Assembly (NCBI RefSeq): GCF_000003605.2
Contig: NW_003135338.1
Coordinates: forward strand, 474,086 to 499,833
Reading direction: 5' to 3'
Source of the DNA: Saccoglossus kowalevskii
Lineage: Eukaryota > Hemichordata > Enteropneusta > Harrimaniidae
DNA: 25,748 nucleotides
The notes under the pieces were generated by a model. It saw only the letters and a program-made list of their open reading frames with translations, did no database searches and was not told the DNA's origin. The position numbers were made by a program, and so were the translations under genes. Position 1 is the first letter of the stretch. The number at the start of each line of letters is the position of its first letter. This document shows, one piece after another, positions 19,595 through 25,748 of the stretch.

Positions 19595-20735
19595 ATGTGA
19601 GAACATGCACCTGTTTACTGTGCTCAAAAAGCATGTTGATTACATTTTACCGGTATATAATATATACATTGATGAAATAAATTATAATAGATCAGCAACA
19701 TAACTACAGAAAAATTTTGGATTACATTCACATTTCACAGATGGTAGCGATTACTTTTTTCATGCACATTTTATTGATTTTTTTTGTTACATGTACTGGC
19801 AGAATTTACTATTAAATTTGATTTCAAAATTTGATGTGCTATATTTACAAATTATTTTTTTTTATTTTTTTTCAAATTACATCTTGGAATTACAACCTAA
19901 AACGGATTGTTTAATATTGAATGTAATGAAAATAATATAAATCCTCATTAACCTGCACATTGATATGCTTATCAAAATGGCTGCCGGAGAGAGTGTCGAT
20001 GAATGCGTTGGAAATCAAAGAATTTTTGTTTCCATGACAACCAATTCCCAGTTGTTCACATTTACCAATTTACTTAATTTTGAACTGTTACTCTGCAAAA
20101 CTGCCAAAAACTATTAGGTGTAAATTTAATTTCCCCCAATTTCTAGTCGCATATGGTGTACTCTATTTCACATTGATTGGTAAAGTATCAATGAAATTTC
20201 AAATACATCTGTTCAATGGATGTACAGCGAGGTAAATTTTGTTTGGAGAAAAAGACTATAATATTGAATGAATGTACCCAAATTTATTATGAATATTTAC
20301 CAAAACACAAAACAAAACAAATCATTCTAATCAAAATCAGGAAGGTGAATCTTCTCTATTACATGTTGCCATAGCAACAAACTCTTTAGCAGATGATGCA
20401 TTCAACTTCTACCTTTTCACTCAAGGTCAGAATGACATTGACCACAATTTTCATTTCCGTAAATAAAGTCACAAACATGGCTACCTACAATTACCTTGGA
20501 GTAGCTTTATTTCCATGCAGTGAATGAATAAATGAGTCAGACTATATTCTGTTCTCAATTGCAATTTTAAGTTTAGATCTGAAGCACAATAGACAAAAAA
20601 TAACTCTGATTAGTTTTGATCGTCCACCTGCTATTGCAAACGCATATATATCATATTTTTGCTCAATTGGAAGGTTTTTTCATTCATCAAGGAATGGTGC
20701 TCTTTTCCCCAGCTTCCCAAATCTAGAACATTGTA
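19595..20735. other. AT-rich non-coding DNA with two candidate factor sites
   Basis: No gene supported. It holds TACCGGTA (19648-19655), TACATGTA (19788-19795), an X-box (20365-20378) and TCAAGGTCA (20421-20429), the extended half-site form used by NR5A and ERR nuclear receptors. All are motif-level evidence only. Confidence 0.45.
20365..20378. promoter_or_regulatory. Full-match RFX X-box motif
   Basis: GTTGCCATAGCAAC fits GTNRCC-N2-RGYAAC at every position, the consensus for RFX factors that drive ciliary genes in animals. No promoter or gene is visible nearby, so function is unproven. Confidence 0.4.
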
Positions 20736-20947
20736 TTAAATATTTCACCACTAGTCTCCTTTACTCAAATTTGTCTGTACTTTTTTCTTATATTCTTCAA
20801 TATTTCTGGAAATGAACCCGACAAAATTTGAGGCAATTTTTTAGTTTGGTTATTTTTGTCACAATCTTCTGAAAAAAAGTGCAGACTATAAACGAGACTA
20901 TTTCAGGAATTTTTGATGAAATGAGGAAACTGGCAATGAAAAGGTAA
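20736..20947 (+). mobile_element. Repeat C, third copy
   Basis: It starts TTAAATATTTCACCACTAGT. Shared with 15401-15641 are TTTTTCTTATATTCTTCAAT, GAAATGAACCC, CAAAATTTGAGGCAATTTT, GACTATAAACGAGACTATTT and GATGAAATGAGG, ending CAATGAAAAGGTA. It is about 30 bp shorter through internal deletions, one of them around 20805-20835. Confidence 0.8.
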
Positions 20948-21619
20948 AAAGACAATACCCGGTATATGGATAACTTGGTATATTGAGGTATGCATGCACA
21001 TTCACATAATCAAGAAAATACATATAATTTAATTGCTGCCAAATAAACTGTATTATATTGTTACATATAAAATTTAAAACAAAAAATTCAAACATGCTCT
21101 AAAAAATCAAATTATTCATATATTGCATTTAAAAAAAAATTCCTAGAAAAAAAGAACAGCAAATGGAGTCACTTGCAATTTATTTTGCAAGAGGAATAAA
21201 TAGAAATATTTTTTACCTTTATATTTGTGTGCAATTAAACCATCATGAATTGTAAGAGAAATGAGCTAACCAAAATGTTTCATTTTACCAAAAATAAATT
21301 CATCTATTTTAACAGTACTTGAAAATTGATGGTTCAGAAATTCATTCTTGACAAGGCACAGGTTAACATTTATTAAAATTCCTGTCACTGCCTCCAGCAG
21401 ACAGAGTTACAAACACTCTCCTCAGGAGATCAACATCTAGAAACCTTGCATAATGCCAAGATACTGAAGGATTTAGGGATGGGCCATTTATAATATAAGG
21501 GGGATGACATATTTGAGAGGGGGGCTATAAAAGGCAATATCATATATTAATTTGTTTCTGCCCAGGTTTACACATTTGACTGACTAGTGAACATTTAATG
21601 TGATCGGTTAGAACAGGCA
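20948..21619. other. AT-rich non-coding DNA with a GC-richer segment
   Basis: At 21380-21470 the base mix is closer to coding. The minus strand is open for about 40 codons here, but there is no start, no convincing splice pair and no family I know. GGGATGGGCC (21477-21486) and GAGAGGGGGGCTATAAAAGG (21515-21534) are G-rich islands that may be part of another dispersed repeat. Confidence 0.4.
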
Positions 21620-22100
21620 TATTAAGAGTTATGAAGCGTTAATAGTTTTGAAATTTCATAGAAATATTTATTGATACACTGCGTTTCATTACAGGGAAAT
21701 ATAATCTATGAAACGTGTGCACGAATAATATGTACTCAAGACAAACAGATGTGCTTTGCTTTCAGATAGGTAATGTTGATAACGCATTGGAATGACATTG
21801 TGAAGATAACGAATAAATCAGTCAAGGCTCCGACACAGTAACAAAACAACTGTTTTAGATCATTTCAATATGTTAAAGACTTTAAAATAATTTAACAGAT
21901 GATACCAAGACGAAGTCTAGAATGTGCTGTGTCTATTTTATAGTTATTTAGCCAAATTTCTTTTTTATATCTGAACACAAACGCTCACACAATCGATCAT
22001 ATGTAGAAGCGTAATCTTTCTCTGTCAGTGACGACACTGTTAAATATTTCTTACAACTTTCATGTACGCCGCTATTGATGACTTACAGCTTTCTATATCT
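21620..22100. promoter_or_regulatory. Second, weaker CpG-rich pocket
   Basis: I count about 16 CpG in 480 bp, above the local background but lower than 18264-18707. It contains CAGTG-ACGA-CACTG near 22026. No gene is visible in it. Regulatory function is inference only. Confidence 0.2.
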
Positions 22101-22218
22101 ATTCAATACGTGTTAATTCAATGAAGAAATTAAATATAGATATAATGCTGCAGTATACTGTTTGTGTGTAAATTTATTATGTATATTATTCTATTAATTG
22201 ATATCCTACTAATATCTA

Positions 22219-22690
22219 GTTACCATGGAAACCACTGAGGGTACTTGTTTGTTTGTTCGTGGTCATTCCAACATTGCCCATTTTTTGTATTCTTTTTAAT
22301 TCTTTTTTTAAATAGTTCTTAGTTACTCAAATGAAGTCACTGATTAGGAACATAGTCAATGCTACTGAGGGTACATGTTTGTTTGTTCGTGGTTATTCCA
22401 TCATTGCTCATTTTTGGTATTCTTTTTTAATTCTTTTTTTTAAATAGATCTAGTTACTCAAATGATGTCACTGATTAGAAATGAAGTCAATGCCACTGAG
22501 GGTAATTGTTTGTTTGTTCGTTGTCACTCCATTATTGCTCATTTTGGATTCTTTTTTAATTCTTCTTTTTTTAAATAGATCTTAGTTACTCAAATGATGT
22601 CACTGATTAGAAACAAAGTCAATGCCACTGAGGGTAATTGTTTGTTTGTTCGTTGCCACTTCATTATTTTTTAATTCTTATTTTTTTTCA
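22219..22690 (+). repeat. 131-bp tandem repeat, about 3.5 units
   Basis: ACTGAGGGTA marks unit starts at 22234, 22364, 22495 and 22627, giving periods of 130, 131 and 132 bp. Each unit has TGTTTGTTTGTTCG, a T-rich tract ending TTTAAATAG, then TAGTTACTCAAATGA and GTCACTGATTAG. The fourth unit is cut off after about 65 bp in a T-rich run. The array starts at an X-box-like word, GTTACCATGGAAAC (22219-22232). Confidence 0.93.
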
Positions 22691-23388
22691 CTTTTGGAAA
22701 AAAACAATAAGACATGCCATACAAATGTATGTATATATATAACATTTACTATTACCGGGGGTAAATTAACTTAATCCAGTTTCACCAATTTCATTTCGCC
22801 AAACAGGGCAGCAAAGTCTGTGGCTCAAGAGATAGCTATCAATTGGATGAGAACAGAATACAGCTAGGATGAATTTATTGTGCTTGGTAGCATTAAACAT
22901 TGACATAAATCAATGGGAAAAAAAAACAGACTGCACTAGACTGTGTAAATGCATGTCACATATTCATCAGTCCGATAAACCCTTTTCAATCCGTTGAACT
23001 GTTTTATTTTAGGCAATCAATTTCATTGATAAATGAACTATACGTTTTGAATAAAACCGTAATAAATTTATTTGAAATGACAGTCTGCAGCAACTACTAT
23101 TAAAGTACAGGCTAGCTACTGCAGCTTAATTTTGTGGTGATTTTTTGTGTGTGTCAATGAAAATAATGGTGAAAGGAGTTCCATGTAAATTACAAGATTG
23201 TGAACATACAGTGTGAACACAAAATTATCTTAAATGGATGTCATTTGTGTACTGCATGTACATTAAAAACACACTGAGTGTAGCTGACAACTAGTACATG
23301 AATTAACCAATTACAAAATAACTTTAATTAAACTTTGACCTCCAGGGCAGGTTTAAAAAAATGTTTCTCGCATCATTGGAATTATAAA

Positions 23389-23468
23389 TTTTTTTTTTTT
23401 TTTTTTCACTTGTATACTGAGAGATGATACATTTGATGTAATCTAGACAAAAAAAAAAAAAAAAAAAA
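23389..23468. repeat. T18 and A20 tracts, 42 bp apart
   Basis: T at 23389-23406 and A at 23449-23468 face each other and could pair as a hairpin. The minus-strand frame crossing them (23324-23533) is low complexity. Confidence 0.9.
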
Positions 23469-23739
23469 TTGGTAATTTGGATTGGAAAAAGAAGCTTTAT
23501 GCAAATTACACTGACACTAACTAAAGTGAACAAATTGCACCCTCACACAGATGAATGTAATTATGTATTTTTACCTATAAAATAAACATTCCAGGTGTAA
23601 AATCTTACGGCACAAGCACAAACATTTTTTTTCTTTGATCTGAGAATCATCGTCAAGATCGTGAACATCAATAAGATCGTCAATTAATACATTTTGACTG
23701 ATCAATTTCAATTTCAACTAAAGTTTAATTTCACCGTTC

Positions 23740-23752
23740 TGACCTTTGACCC
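23740..23752 (-). promoter_or_regulatory. DR1 nuclear-receptor motif
   Basis: TGACCTTTGACCC reads GGGTCA-A-AGGTCA on the minus strand, a direct repeat spaced by one base as bound by HNF4 or RXR dimers. Motif evidence only; no gene nearby. Confidence 0.25.
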
Positions 23753-24988
23753 CCCAATCAGTTCTGTTTACATCTATGTACATCATCAGTACAGCCACTG
23801 TATTAAAACAGGCACCTCATGAATATTTAAACAATGGTTGTACAGAAAAAAAAAGGCCTAGGGAAGAGGAGAATTGACAATAACATCACAGGTTTACAAT
23901 CATTCTATCACTGAACTGAATTATATTCAGACAAACAACCTGATTGGATCCTATCCTCAACCTTTAATAATGAGACAATTTAGTTTTTGAAAAAAATGAT
24001 GGCTTTTGCAAAAACAAAATTACATTAAGGTTGCTAACATGCTCAAGACTTTTGCACTGCACTGCTACAGAATTCACTATTTTCACTCACGAATTTCACA
24101 AAAATGTTCTCTCGCGAAATTAAAGCTGTACATCAAACTAGTCAAATATCTTTGATGGCATCCGACTTTTAATTTTCCTTATAAAAAGATCTGTTAGTTG
24201 GCTTCTATTTTGAATTACTTCTCAACTGGAGACATTGATCTTCTGATAAAAAATCCTTTTAATTCTATCTTTTTAATTACAAAAAAAAACAATGCCAGAA
24301 GAATTTGTTTTAATCACGATAGACATAAACAAATTCATTAATATTTGTAAGACCACATTTGCTATTCCAAAGTAACATCACTTTTCTTGTTGAGTGTCTT
24401 ACGCATTGCATCATTTAATTTAGCGAAACAATACCATGTAACATTGAAAAAAACTCTGAAAATATAATTCATGCTATAATTCTCTGGCTGAAACATAAAA
24501 AATAGCAGTCATGGCCTCACTTCTATTACAACCAATTATTATCTTCCCTACATTCTTTGAAATCCATTCCCAGCAAAACAATAAGCTTTTTGAATAGTTT
24601 AGCATCTCCAAATTATTATACCCCTTTTGGTTACTTGATTATAACACTGTGAAAAAAAAAGAATCCGTATTACCATGGTTACACTCATCAGTACTTCATC
24701 GTTTTATTTGTATCTTTGTGGCATGTACAACATAGTTTAATTGTCTGTAAACACCCCCCCCCTCCAATTAAATAAATTCTACAGATCTTTTGATTACAGC
24801 TTTTAACAAGAATTCCACTTATTGTCTTATTTGCCTGTAATTTGGGTAATTTGGATTAAGATTCACTCATGAATAAACATAGCAAATGGAAATGCTCGCT
24901 GTGTTGTTTTTCCAGTTGAAATCAGTCAAATTTTCACAAGTGTAATCATTTCGGTGAAAGGGTGAGACTTTTATAAATTGCTAGTAGT

Positions 24989-25195
24989 TTTACCCTTTTG
25001 AGCTCTATAACCAACTTCACATACATCATTGATAAAATAGTTCCTTTTATAGTCTGCTTATTTCCAAATGAAATGTTCAGAAAATTTCAAATTTGTTGAT
25101 CAAAAACTAGAAGCAATCTCACATTTTGTCTGTTTTGGTCCAAAATTGAGATTGAATTCAGTGAAAATTACAGAAAACGTCAACAAATTTACCCC
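24989..25195 (-). mobile_element. Possible fourth, strongly diverged repeat C copy
   Basis: GATAAAATAGTTCCTTTTAT, then AGTCTGC, compares with CACAAAATAGTCCCGTTTAT, then AGTCGGC in the reverse of the 15-kb copy. AAAAACTAGAAGCAATCTCA and TTTGGTCCAAAATTGAG also align in order. Ends are not clear. Confidence 0.45.
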
Positions 25196-25748
25196 GAATT
25201 TAAGAAAGGCAAAAATGTTATGCTCAAAATGATGAGCAGTCAATGTATTCCAATGTTAGTAAATAAATAACACACATCTGACAATGTATATGTAATTGCT
25301 ATGTATTACTGAGGTACATGTAAATCTGAATATCAAACGCACTGTGGTTCTACAGATCATCATCTTTTAATTAACACATTGAATAATGCTTGTCTCAAAT
25401 TCTTGATTTGAAAAGAAAAATCTCTAAGGTTTGTGAGAGACAATAACACCACTTTAAAAACACTGTATTATCTGATTAAATTATGAAATGTAACGAGTTA
25501 TACACAATTTATAGTGCAATTATGGGTCTCATTTGATGTATACACTGCCAATGTCAAGCATTGTTTGTTTACAAATTTGAATGTGCTTTACAAATGTATA
25601 TGATGGTGCATTGGTAAGCTTTGATAACAAAAACCCTGAGATGCAAATGAAAATCATAAACATCTCATTTACAACAAAAGACAGACATAACTAGCCTACA
25701 ACCCCCACCCATAATTCTTCTTCACCATTGCATTAACTATTCCACCGA
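25196..25748. other. AT-rich non-coding DNA, nothing recognised
   Basis: No gene supported. It contains one TACATGTA (25315-25322) and one ATGCAAAT (25641-25648). Confidence 0.55.

Larger units (their letters stand above)
22691..24988. other. 2.3 kb of AT-rich non-coding DNA
   Basis: No gene supported. It contains the T/A tract pair (23389-23468), a DR1 motif (23740-23752), ATTACCATGGTTAC (24669-24682, X-box-like) and a run of nine C near 24754. CTCTCGCGAAATTAAAG (24109 on) recalls the interior of TACTGTAAAA-type elements, but no ends are visible. Confidence 0.5.

Noticed and set aside
21380-21470. Minus-strand terminal exon with an AATAAA signal near 21370
   Set aside because: The open segment is about 40 codons with no convincing acceptor and no recognised protein, and AATAAA is common in such AT-rich DNA.
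22219-22690. Regularly spaced repeats as a CRISPR array
   Set aside because: The units are contiguous 131-bp tandem copies without unique spacers, and the DNA is of animal type.

Overview
This is an AT-rich (about 30% G+C by eye) piece of animal nuclear DNA in which I can support no protein-coding gene, rRNA or tRNA. No reading frame exceeds 133 codons. The longest ones lie in tandem arrays or transposon copies, or look like chance open frames. CpG is scarce over most of the window, simple repeats are common, and short palindromic transposon remnants occur every one to two kilobases. TACATGTA is abundant, several MITE families are present, and one Helitron-like element has a tandem core plus microsatellite, as in the 'pearl' elements of bivalves. 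Together these suggest a marine invertebrate, most likely a mollusc. That is an inference from genome style, not from a gene. The stretch is probably intergenic or part of a very large intron; short exons cannot be excluded by eye.

Layout. 0-4 kb: a MITE A copy (381-557), a repeat D copy (1100-1289) and an 18-bp minisatellite (2441-3160). 4-9 kb: a MITE B copy with TTAA flanks (4146-4302), 2.6 kb of plain AT-rich DNA, a repeat head joined to 33-bp tandem units (6896-7102), a foldback element with a CpG-rich spacer (7579-7726), a 59-bp TTAA element (8454-8512) and a 273-bp pentanucleotide array (8795-9067). 9-12 kb: two elements with TACTGTAAAA ends (9474-9701, 9822-9980), then the Helitron-like composite (10398-11438). 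12-18 kb: repeat C copies (12712-12933, 15401-15641), an inverted MITE B copy (14377-14527) and two same-length MITE A copies (16402-16614, 17684-17896). 18-26 kb: a CpG-rich pocket (18264-18707), repeat D (19396-19594), an RFX-type X-box (20365-20378), repeat C (20736-20947), a second, weaker CpG pocket (21620-22100), a 131-bp tandem array (22219-22690) and a weak fourth repeat C copy (24989-25195).

Function. Nothing here forms a multi-gene system. The window reads as a record of small DNA transposons and tandem-array expansion. The parts most worth a second look are the CpG-rich pockets as candidate regulatory DNA, the excess of the palindromes TACCGGTA and TACATGTA, the X-box-like motifs, and the shared 5' head found on two elements with different tandem cores. 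Family letters A-G are local labels; I did not match them to a repeat database.
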